Source of the DNA: JBJKRF01 sp046704785
GTDB taxonomy: Bacteria > Chloroflexota > Anaerolineae > Anaerolineales > Villigracilaceae
Direction of reading: 5' to 3'
Length of the DNA: 48,851 bases
Assembly: GCA_046704785.1 (NCBI GenBank)
Contig: JBJKRF010000072.1
Span: 1 to 48,851, forward strand
Of this stretch, positions 25,275 to 32,603 are shown one piece after another. Numbering within the stretch: the first letter of the stretch is position 1; the number at the start of each line of letters is the position of its first letter. Position numbers and translations under genes: made by a program. Under the pieces are notes generated by a model. The model saw nothing but the letters and a program-made list of their open reading frames with translations, had not been told where the DNA came from and ran no database searches.

Positions 25275-26063
25275 ATGCAACAACAAGCAACCATCCGCCT
25301 CAATTTGAACTCCTTTGTAGAGGGAGACGGCTACCCGGTCATTCTCGTCCACGATTGGGCGGCGTCCATGCGCGACTGGGATGCGCTCACCCCGCTTCTG
25401 GTCACCGGTGGGCACCGCGTCTACGCCTGCGACCTGTTCGGGCACGGCCACAGCCCTACACCGCCAGACCCGAATCTGTACTACGCCCAAATGTTCGTCG
25501 CCACCTTTCGGCGCTGGATCGATGGCATTGACCTGGAATTTTCTCCGATCCTGATCGGCCACGGATTCGGCGCTTACCTGACGCTGCGGTACGCCATCGG
25601 CCATCCTTACAAAGTCAGCAAACTCATCCTGATCAACCCGCTGTGTGCCCCCGATCAGTTTCATCGCATCAACTACGAACTCAGTCATCGCCCCTGGCTG
25701 CTCAAACTGGCGCGGCGCTACTTCCCCGAATGGACGACCCGTCAATTGCTTGGCCTGACGCCCGAACTCGACGAAACCGTGCAAGGCCATGTGATGGAAA
25801 ACTATCGGCTGGCGTCGCCGTTCATTCTGCGACTCCCGGCCACCGTCGCCGACCTGAGCAATGAGCTGCGCGATCTTCCCACCCGCAGCCTGCTCCTCGC
25901 TACCGAGCACGATCCCCTCTTCGACCTGTCTCCGCTCCCGGGCCTGGTCGAAGAAATGCCCGACGCCGTCTTTCAGCAGCTACCGTTTCCGGGGCATCGT
26001 CCCCACCTTTTACGTCCCGAAGAAACCAACCAGGCCATCATCAACTTCCTGGTCGGCATGTAA
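25275..26063 (+). CDS. Alpha/beta-hydrolase-fold protein with Ser-to-Gly at the nucleophile elbow
   Basis: The 262-residue protein follows the classical fold: YPVILVHDWAASMRDW (oxyanion region), VYACDLFGHGHSP, elbow strand-turn-helix ILIGHGFGAYLTLRYA, cap region, LLLATEHDPLFDLSP (acid Asp) and FPGHRPHLLRP (His). At the elbow, GxSxG reads GHGFG: the catalytic Ser is Gly, coded by GGA. It is therefore probably not a normal serine hydrolase. It could be a binding protein or use another mechanism, unless the codon is a sequence error. Next comes an intergenic repeat-rich region. Confidence 0.83.
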   Translation: MQQQATIRLNLNSFVEGDGYPVILVHDWAASMRDWDALTPLLVTGGHRVYACDLFGHGHSPTPPDPNLYYAQMFVATFRRWIDGIDLEFSPILIGHGFGAYLTLRYAIGHPYKVSKLILINPLCAPDQFHRINYELSHRPWLLKLARRYFPEWTTRQLLGLTPELDETVQGHVMENYRLASPFILRLPATVADLSNELRDLPTRSLLLATEHDPLFDLSPLPGLVEEMPDAVFQQLPFPGHRPHLLRPEETNQAIINFLVGM

Positions 26064-26075
26064 GAAATCCGCCTC

Positions 26076-26169
26076 GTGCCGCAAACATCCCTAAGTTGTA
26101 GGGTTGCGTTCCGGATTCCTTCCCTGAAAAACAGGCCTTGCGCTCTCCACTTTCATAAAGTTGCGGCAC
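26076..26169. repeat. MITE-like repeat, copy B
   Basis: The 94-base element has perfect 9-base terminal inverted repeats GTGCCGCAA/TTGCGGCAC. It shares its interior with copy A at 13018-13115 (about ten differences in 79 aligned positions) in the same orientation. It has no coding capacity and sits 12 bases after a stop codon. Confidence 0.75.
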
Positions 26170-26371
26170 TCGTCATTCCACAAACTCAAAAAAACGTTCG
26201 CACTGAGGACTTATGTAAACCTTGCGAAGTGACGCTTTGCACTAGCACCCCAACAAGGTTAAGTTGTAGAGTGGAAATAGTCGAAAGCGCCATCCTAAAA
26301 CCAAAGAGATGGAGGAAACCGCGAAATAACGTCCAACTACTTATGGCTCTCCTGAAATCGGCGGATCAAGC

Positions 26372-26416
26372 GGATGCGTGGGAGCGCAGGCAGCGCTTCG
26401 TATTGCCCCCACATCC
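26372..26416 (+). other. Bulged hairpin upstream of the vor operon
   Basis: The outer arms GGATG..TGGG and CCCACATCC pair with a two-base bulge, and an inner stem AGCGC/GCGCT caps it. With the stem at 26218-26260 it suggests a structured leader. No known riboswitch class is recognised. Confidence 0.4.
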
Positions 26417-26500
26417 ACTTCCTCATTACAGGAAATTCCAAAAGAATCCTTCCTTTTCTAGTTAATCACGGGAGAACCCTACTTGTAAAAGGAGCAAGGA

Positions 26501-26761
26501 ATGCTCGCGAAAGGTTGGATTGTAGTCAGCGACACCTATTGTAAAGGTTGTGAACTTTGCATTGACGTCTGCCCAAAGGGGGTTATGAGCCTGGATCGAA
26601 CCAGGCTGACACCCAAGGGCTATCATCCCGCTCATCTCCACGCGAATGGCTGCACCGGTTGCGCAATTTGCGCGATAGTATGTCCGGATGCAGCCATTAC
26701 TGTCTATCGGGAAGTCTCCAAAGCGCCGGCATCCACAGCGGTTCAGGAGGCAGCGACATGA
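26501..26761 (+). CDS. 4Fe-4S ferredoxin subunit of 2-oxoacid:ferredoxin oxidoreductase
   Basis: The 86-residue protein carries two CxxCxxCxxxCP cluster motifs (YCKGCELCIDVCP and GCTGCAICAIVCP), each for one [4Fe-4S] cluster. It is the delta-type subunit that passes electrons from the catalytic subunits to ferredoxin. AAAGGAGCAAGGA precedes the ATG. Its stop overlaps the next start as ATGA, so the two are translationally coupled. It is first in a D-A-B-C operon. Confidence 0.93.
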   Translation: MLAKGWIVVSDTYCKGCELCIDVCPKGVMSLDRTRLTPKGYHPAHLHANGCTGCAICAIVCPDAAITVYREVSKAPASTAVQEAAT

Positions 26762-27873
26762 CTCGCGCATTACTCAAAGGGAACGAGGCCATTGCCGAAG
26801 CTGCCATCCGCGCCGGTGTGGAAGCCTATTTCGGTTACCCCATTACCCCACAAACGGAAGTGTTGGAACACATGTCCTGGCGCCTGCCCGAACTTGGTCG
26901 CACTTTCGTCCAGGCGGAGAGCGAGTTGGGGGCTATCAACATGGTCTACGGCGCAGCCTGCGCCGGTGCGCGCGTGATGAGCTCGTCGTCCAGCCCCGGC
27001 GTTTCGCTGATGATGGAAGGTCTCTCTTACATTGCGGGAACCGAAATCCCTGCCGTGCTGGTAGACGTGATGCGCGGCGGTCCTGGCCTGGGCAACATCG
27101 CGCCATCCCAAGGGGATTACAACCAAATCGTCCACGGCGGCGGCCACGGGGATTACCACTTTATCGTCCTGGCGCCGGCCTCGGTGCAGGAAGCCATTGA
27201 CCTGATGGCGGAAGCCTTTGACCTGGCCGAGAAGTATCGCACCGTAGCCGTCGTGCTGGTGGACGGCTCCATCGGCCAAATGATGGAACCGGCAGAACTG
27301 CCCGCCATGAAACCCGTCGTCCGCAAGAATTTCGATTGGGCAACCAATGGCGCCAAAGGCCGCGAACGCCGCATTCTGACTTCCATTTACCTGAACCCAC
27401 CGGACGAGGAAAAAACCAACCTGCGCCTGCTCGAAACCTGGAGACAAGTCGAGGCCAACGAAGTCCGGTTCAAAGAGTATTTTCTGGAGGAGGCCGAACT
27501 GGTCGTCGTCGGTTTCGGCACAGCTGGGCGCGTTGCGCTCTCGGCTGTGCGGGCTGCGCGCGCCGAAGGGATCAAGGTCGGTCTGTTGCGCCCGATCACC
27601 GTCAGCCCGTTCCCCTACCAAAAGATCGCCGCGCTGGCAGCGCAGGCCAAAACCTTCCTTGTCACCGAGATGAATTCCGGACAGATGCTCGACGATGTGC
27701 GCCTGGCCGTAGCCGGCAAAAAACCTGTCGCGTTTCACGGACGCCTGGGCGGGATGGTCCCGCTGCCTGATGAAATTCTGGGCGAGATTCATCGTCTTGC
27801 CCGCAGTGCTCCCAAAGTGGAGTCCGACCCGCGCGCCGAGTGGATGGAACGGCTGGCGCTGATGCAGAATTGA
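26758..27873 (+). CDS. vorB: 2-oxoacid:ferredoxin oxidoreductase alpha subunit (VorB type)
   Basis: The 371-residue subunit is of the group annotated VorB (3-methyl-2-oxobutanoate dehydrogenase subunit). It shows KGNEAIAEAAIRAGV, FGYPITPQTEVLEHMS, SSSSPGVSLMMEGLSYIAG and MRGGPGLGNIAPSQGDY, then the C-terminal transketolase-like domain LVVVGFGTAGRV. The complex converts a 2-oxoacid and CoA to acyl-CoA, CO2 and reduced ferredoxin. Whether the substrate is branched-chain, 2-oxoglutarate or broad cannot be settled from sequence. AGGAGG precedes the ATG 26758. Confidence 0.9.
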   Translation: MTRALLKGNEAIAEAAIRAGVEAYFGYPITPQTEVLEHMSWRLPELGRTFVQAESELGAINMVYGAACAGARVMSSSSSPGVSLMMEGLSYIAGTEIPAVLVDVMRGGPGLGNIAPSQGDYNQIVHGGGHGDYHFIVLAPASVQEAIDLMAEAFDLAEKYRTVAVVLVDGSIGQMMEPAELPAMKPVVRKNFDWATNGAKGRERRILTSIYLNPPDEEKTNLRLLETWRQVEANEVRFKEYFLEEAELVVVGFGTAGRVALSAVRAARAEGIKVGLLRPITVSPFPYQKIAALAAQAKTFLVTEMNSGQMLDDVRLAVAGKKPVAFHGRLGGMVPLPDEILGEIHRLARSAPKVESDPRAEWMERLALMQN

Positions 27874-27883
27874 AAGGTGGATT

Positions 27884-28684
27884 ATGGCGACCTTAGCAAT
27901 TTCCGACAGTCTGGTTTATTCTCGCCCCGAGGCTTTCACCGACACTCCCACCCATTATTGCCCCGGTTGCACCCACGGCATAGCCCAGCGCCTCGTTGCT
28001 GAGGTGCTCGAAGAGATGAATGAGATCGAAAATACGGTGGGTGTGGCCTCGGTCGGTTGCTCGGTTTTTGCCTACAACTATTTCGAGATGGACTTCGTCG
28101 AAGCGCCGCACGGACGCGCGCCGGCGATGGCGACCGGCGTCAAACGCGTCCTGCCCGATCAGATCGTCTTTACTTACCAAGGCGATGGCGACCTGGCCTC
28201 GATCGGCATGGGTGAGATCGTGCATGCGGCGGCGCGGGGCGAGAACATTACCGTGCTCTTTATCAACAACGCCAACTACGGCATGACTGGCGGACAAATG
28301 GCCCCGACGACGTTGCCCGGCCAACGGACGACTTCCTCGCCGAATGGCCGCGATGTGGAAGTCCAGGGATTTCCGATCCGCACCTGCGAGATGCTCGCCA
28401 CGCTGGACGGGGCTTCGTACGTGGTGCGTCGTTCGTTGCACGACCCGAAGAATATCCGGCTGGCAAAAAAGGCCATCCGTCTGGCCTTCGAGGTTCAGAA
28501 ACGGAAATTGGGCTTTTCGCTGGTGGAGTTGCTGTCAACCTGCCCGACGAACTGGGGCCTGACACCGGTGGAGTCGCTCAAATGGGTGGAAGAGCACATG
28601 CTCGTCTACTACCCGCTTGGCGATTACAAGGTTGGCCCCTCTGTGGCACAAATCAGACCGGCTCTCCGCGAGCCAGCGGGATGA
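27884..28684 (+). CDS. 2-oxoacid:ferredoxin oxidoreductase beta subunit
   Basis: The 266-residue subunit binds thiamine diphosphate. The cofactor motif is seen as TYQGDGDLASIGMGEIVHAAARGENITVLFINNANYGMTGGQ, broken here at GDGD...NN, with YCPGCTHGIAQRLVAEVL near the start and VGCSVFAYNYFEMDF before it. It forms the active site with the alpha subunit. It starts ten bases after vorB with AAAGGTGG as ribosome site. Conserved Cys residues at the N-terminus are consistent with cluster-linked electron flow. Confidence 0.93.
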   Translation: MATLAISDSLVYSRPEAFTDTPTHYCPGCTHGIAQRLVAEVLEEMNEIENTVGVASVGCSVFAYNYFEMDFVEAPHGRAPAMATGVKRVLPDQIVFTYQGDGDLASIGMGEIVHAAARGENITVLFINNANYGMTGGQMAPTTLPGQRTTSSPNGRDVEVQGFPIRTCEMLATLDGASYVVRRSLHDPKNIRLAKKAIRLAFEVQKRKLGFSLVELLSTCPTNWGLTPVESLKWVEEHMLVYYPLGDYKVGPSVAQIRPALREPAG

Positions 28685-28716
28685 AGCATCGTCAGGCAGT
28701 CAGGAGGTTCATCAGT

Positions 28717-29274
28717 ATGCAAAAGGAAATTATCATTGCCGGGTTTGGCGGTCAGGGCGTCTTATTTGCGGGGCAAGTGCTTTCTTATGCAGCCATGGAC
28801 TCTGGCAAGGAAGTCACCTGGATTCCATCCTATGGCCCTGAAATGCGCGGCGGTACAGCCAACTGCACCGTCGTCGTCGCAGATGAGGAGATCGGCTCAC
28901 CGTTGGTCAGAAATCCATACGCCGTGATCGCTCTGAACCTGCCTTCCTTCGATAAGTATGAGGCCTTGGTGCAGGCGGGCGGGGTACTGGTGGTCAACCG
29001 GTCGATGGTAGACCACGAGGCCTCCCGCACAGATATCACCACGGTGATGATTCTAGCCAACGAGATCGCCGAAGAGGTGGGCGACAAAAGGCTAATCAAC
29101 ATGGTGCTGGTCGGTGCGCTCCTGGCTTATTTCAAAGAACTCACTTTGGAGAACGTCGAAGCAGCCCTCAAGGCGCATCTGCCCGAACGGCATCACGACC
29201 TGTTATCGAAGAACCGCGAGGCGCTCCACAAAGGATACGCTTACGCGACAAAGCAACCGGCGGCCCTGCGCTAG
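28717..29274 (+). CDS. 2-oxoacid:ferredoxin oxidoreductase gamma subunit
   Basis: The 185-residue subunit has the signature EIIIAGFGGQGVLFAGQVLSYAA and SYGPEMRGGTANCTVVVADEEIGSP. The gamma domain holds the CoA-binding side of the complex. AGGAGG lies upstream of the ATG at 28717. It ends the four-gene operon. The set of ferredoxin, alpha, beta and gamma subunits is complete, so the enzyme should be functional in amino-acid or central-carbon oxidation in an anaerobe. Confidence 0.92.
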   Translation: MQKEIIIAGFGGQGVLFAGQVLSYAAMDSGKEVTWIPSYGPEMRGGTANCTVVVADEEIGSPLVRNPYAVIALNLPSFDKYEALVQAGGVLVVNRSMVDHEASRTDITTVMILANEIAEEVGDKRLINMVLVGALLAYFKELTLENVEAALKAHLPERHHDLLSKNREALHKGYAYATKQPAALR

Positions 29275-29330
29275 CAGATTAACATAAGTGAGAGGTATGC
29301 ACTGCGGCGAGGAATTCCAAGGGCTTAAGA

Positions 29331-29336
29331 TATAAT
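29331..29336 (+). promoter_or_regulatory. TATAAT box near aldo/keto reductase start
   Basis: TATAAT ends nine bases before the ATG at 29346 with TCTGCCCCG between and no ribosome site. Confidence 0.5.
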
Positions 29337-29345
29337 TCTGCCCCG

Positions 29346-30168
29346 ATGAAATACGAGACCCTTCCCAACGGTAAGCGCCTGCCCAAAATTGGGTACGGCA
29401 CCTGGCGCATCGGCGGCAAAAATTCCGCTGACCACTCCGTAGAGACCCATCCTCTGGCTACCCTGCATTCTGCCCTTGAGTTGGGATATACCCATTTCGA
29501 TACGGCGGAGGTGTACGCAGAGGGTCACGCCGAGGAATTACTGGGTCAGGCTATCCGTGAAAGCGGAATCCCGCGTGAGCAGTTATTCATCACTACCAAA
29601 GTGACCTCTTCGCACCTGCACTATGACGCAGCGTTACAGGCTTGCGAACACAGCCTGCGCCGCCTGGGAATGGACTACATTGATCTGTACCTGATTCATT
29701 GGCCGTCATTCGTCATGAAACTGGGGGATGCGTTCCGCGCGCCGAACCTGCTCGTCCGGCAAAAGAAAGTGCGCTTCCTGGGGGTCAGCAACTTCGACCT
29801 GAACCTGCTCAAACAGGCGCAAAAGCTGTCTGAAACACCGTTGGCTACCAACCAAGTGCCCTATAGTTTGTGGCATCGCTCTTATGTCAAAAAACGGTGT
29901 GCTGGCATATTGCCAGGAAAATGGCATTTTATTGACGGCCTATTCGCCAGTAAAAGACCATCAGTTAAACAACGACGCAACGGTTCGGGCCATTGCCGAG
30001 GCCCACGCCGTTACGCCTTACCAGGTCGCTCTGGCCTGGCTGATTCAACATCCCAGCGTCATCAGCATCCCCATGTCATTCGACTCCAAGCACCAGGCCG
30101 ATAACCTGGCCGCAATGGACATCGAACTCAACGCCGCCGAAATGAAAACACTCGACTCGCTGGCTTAA
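29346..30168 (+). pseudogene. Aldo/keto reductase, frameshifted at an A6 run
   Basis: Two adjacent frames together give one aldo/keto reductase. The first, from 29346, has FDTAEVYAEG (active Tyr), ITTKV (Lys), IHWPSF (His) and FLGVSNFDL. The second, from about 29889 to 30168, continues KNGVLAYCQENGILLTAYSPVK to the family end AEMKTLDSLA. The join lies at six A (29889-29894): with five A the sequence reads YVKNGVLAY without a break. So one A is probably inserted, by mutation or sequencing error. In frame it would be about 274 residues, normal for the family. It is convergent with the aldehyde dehydrogenase gene. Confidence 0.8.
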
Positions 30169-30192
30169 CTCAGAAAAGCGAGCGGGGGAATT

Positions 30193-32577
30193 TCACGCGC
30201 CATAAGGCACCCAAATATTCTTGACCTGTGTGGCATGGCGCAGGATTTCATCCACAGGCGGCAATGCGCCCGCCGCAGGTAAAACCCAGGTCCGTTTCAT
30301 ATTCCCCGCCGAAGCAAGCTGCACCTGTTTCTGTCCTTCCTGCGGCCCACAATACCAGATTCCATCGACATCGTCGTGCTCAGACAAGGTCTTCGCCAAC
30401 TCGTCGCGCTCACCGGTGACAAGGTTGAACACGCCCGCCGGCACGTCCGACGTTTCCAAGACCTGGTAAAAATCAGTAGCGCTCAAAGGGGCGCTGAGTG
30501 ACGGCACGACGACCAGGGCATTTCCCAACGCCAGGGACGTAGCCGCGAGCTGGCAAAGCGCCAGCAAAGGTTTGTCATCCGGCAGCAGGCAGGCTAATAC
30601 GCCCAGCGGTTCGGGCAACGCCAACGTCACGTCACGGATGGGCGTGCTGTGGATCGCACCGTCGTATTTATCAGCCCAGGCCGCCGCCCGGAACAGCGCC
30701 TCCACTGCCGATTCGAACTCCCCTTTGGCATCTTCCGTTTCGACGCCGGTCTGCTGCACGATGCGGCGCGTAAACTCGTCGGCGCGCGCGGCAAGATTCT
30801 CGCCCAGGTAATAAACGACCTGGGCGCGGTTGTGGGCGCTGATCGTCGCCCACTGCTCGGCAACCTTTCGCGCAGCTTCCACTGCATTGCGGAGGTCCTT
30901 GCGATTCCCCCGCCCGACTTCGCCGATCAAACGTCCTCGCGGGTCATGCACTTCCAGGCTGTAACCGCTATCGGGGCGCACCTGCTTGCCGCCGATGAAC
31001 AGTTTGGCAGTGCGGTCGATCCCCGGCAGCAGGGAATTCGTGGCAGATGGATCATGGGGCATCGAGTGGATTGCTTTTTTCTTGCTCTCTCGCGCGCGCC
31101 TGGCTTCAACGGGAGTGCGTCTCACGTACTCGTAAAGTCCCTCCTTGCCGCCCTCGCGCCCAAACCCCGACTCGCGGTAACCGCCGAAGCCCGAAGCGGC
31201 ATCGAACAGGTTGGTGGCATTGATCCAGACCGTGCCGGCTTTGACCTGCGTGGCAATATCGAGCGCCAGGTTGATGTCTTCGCTCCAGATGGAAGCTGCC
31301 AGCCCGTAGCGGGTATTATTCGCCAGTTTGACGGCTTCGGCCGGAGTGCGGAAGGTCATCGCCGCCAAAACGGGACCAAAAATCTCAACCTGGGCAATCG
31401 TCGAGGCGGGAGCGACATCGGTGAAGAGAGTCGGCGGGTAAAAATAACCGTCCGCCGGGCACAACCAGGAAGGCTGCCACATCTGCGCGCCTTCCTCGAG
31501 GCCCCTTTGCACCAGCGAGCGAATCTTTTGCAACTGCACCGGTGCGATGATCGCGCCGATGTCTACGGCCTTGTCGAGCGGGTCGCCTCCCCGCAGCTTT
31601 TCCATGCGCGCCTTCAACTTGCGCACCATGTTCCCGGCCACGCCTTCCTGCACCAACAGGCGCGAACCGGCGCAGCACACCTGGCCCTGGTTGAACCAGA
31701 TCGCATCCACCACCCCTTCCACCGCCGAATCCAGGTCGGCGTCGTCGAAGACGATGAACGGCGACTTGCCCCCCAGCTCGAGCGAAATCTTCTTGGGCGT
31801 GCCCGCCGTCGCCTTACGGATCAGGCGCCCCACTTCCGTCGAACCGGTGAAGGCAATCTTGTCCACACCGGGGTGATCGACCAGCATCGCGCCCACCCCG
31901 CCGTCGCCGGTGATGATATTGACCACGCCTCGCGGCAAGCCCACATTCTGGCAAATCTCGGCGAAGAGCAAGGCGGTCAGCGAGGTGAATTCGGCAGGTT
32001 TCAAGACCACCGTGTTACCCATGGCCAGGGCTGGCGCGATCTTCCACGAAAGCATCAACAGCGGGAAATTCCAGGGGATGATCTGCCCGACGACGCCCAG
32101 CGGCTCGTAATCGCGCAGCACATCGGGCATGAGTTGCGCCCAGCCGGCGTGATGATAGAAATGCCGCGCCACGAGTGGGACGTCGATGTCACGCGTCTCG
32201 CGGATGGGTTTGCCGTTATCGAGGGATTCGAGCACGGCGAACAGGCGCGAATGCTTCTGGACCTGGCGCGCCAGCGCGTACAAATATCGCGCCCGCACAT
32301 GACCCGTTAGCTGGCTCCAGCCTCGAAACGCCTTGCGCGCCGCTGCGACCGCTTCGTCCACATCGGACGAGGCCGCTTGCGCGATGTCGGCGATCTTTTG
32401 GGCGTTGGCCGGATTGACGGAATCGAACCATTCGTGCGAGGCCGGATCACGCCATTCGTTGTCGATGAAAAGGCCAAAGCGTGAGTCATGCGCCGCGATC
32501 CAATCCAGCGCCGGTTTGGCGGCTTCCGGCGCAGGGCCATACGAGAGAGAATCGAGCAGTTCGGGGATCAAAGACAT
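30193..32577 (-). CDS. Two-domain aldehyde dehydrogenase (ALDH16-like)
   Basis: The 794-residue protein has a complete N-terminal ALDH domain (to about residue 500). It has the NAD-binding IIPWNFPLLMLSWKIAPALAMGN, FTGSTEVGR, Glu in ISLELGGKSPFIVFDDA and the catalytic Cys in FNQGQVCCAGSR. A second ALDH-like domain follows (about residues 550-794) with VAAIL-type NAD fold features but no equivalent Cys. This layout is that of ALDH16 proteins. A likely job is oxidising acetaldehyde from DeoC, encoded two genes upstream. The ATG 32577 has GGGAGTT before it. An in-frame start at 32646 is less likely. Confidence 0.87.
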   Translation of the reverse strand: MSLIPELLDSLSYGPAPEAAKPALDWIAAHDSRFGLFIDNEWRDPASHEWFDSVNPANAQKIADIAQAASSDVDEAVAAARKAFRGWSQLTGHVRARYLYALARQVQKHSRLFAVLESLDNGKPIRETRDIDVPLVARHFYHHAGWAQLMPDVLRDYEPLGVVGQIIPWNFPLLMLSWKIAPALAMGNTVVLKPAEFTSLTALLFAEICQNVGLPRGVVNIITGDGGVGAMLVDHPGVDKIAFTGSTEVGRLIRKATAGTPKKISLELGGKSPFIVFDDADLDSAVEGVVDAIWFNQGQVCCAGSRLLVQEGVAGNMVRKLKARMEKLRGGDPLDKAVDIGAIIAPVQLQKIRSLVQRGLEEGAQMWQPSWLCPADGYFYPPTLFTDVAPASTIAQVEIFGPVLAAMTFRTPAEAVKLANNTRYGLAASIWSEDINLALDIATQVKAGTVWINATNLFDAASGFGGYRESGFGREGGKEGLYEYVRRTPVEARRARESKKKAIHSMPHDPSATNSLLPGIDRTAKLFIGGKQVRPDSGYSLEVHDPRGRLIGEVGRGNRKDLRNAVEAARKVAEQWATISAHNRAQVVYYLGENLAARADEFTRRIVQQTGVETEDAKGEFESAVEALFRAAAWADKYDGAIHSTPIRDVTLALPEPLGVLACLLPDDKPLLALCQLAATSLALGNALVVVPSLSAPLSATDFYQVLETSDVPAGVFNLVTGERDELAKTLSEHDDVDGIWYCGPQEGQKQVQLASAGNMKRTWVLPAAGALPPVDEILRHATQVKNIWVPYGA

Positions 32578-32603
32578 AACAACTCCCGTTTTGCAATGAT
32601 CGA

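Larger units (their letters stand above)
26064..26500. other. 437-base intergenic region with repeat and hairpins
   Basis: It holds MITE-like copy B (26076-26169), a nested stem at 26218-26260, a bulged hairpin at 26372-26416 and a small stem TTCCT/AGGAA at 26419-26434. Frames in it look noncoding. The region is the 5' flank of the ferredoxin-oxidoreductase operon and may carry its leader or a small RNA. Confidence 0.5.

Noticed and set aside
26076..26465. A 129-codon plus-strand frame after the hydrolase gene
   Set aside because: It starts in MITE-like copy B and runs through hairpins, with atypical composition and no ribosome site. I take it as noncoding.
29889..29894. Programmed -1 frameshift at the A run of the aldo/keto reductase gene
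   Set aside because: The heptamer AAAAAAC is there, but the needed shift is +1 (or -2), not -1, and in this family the gene is normally one frame. An extra A explains it better.
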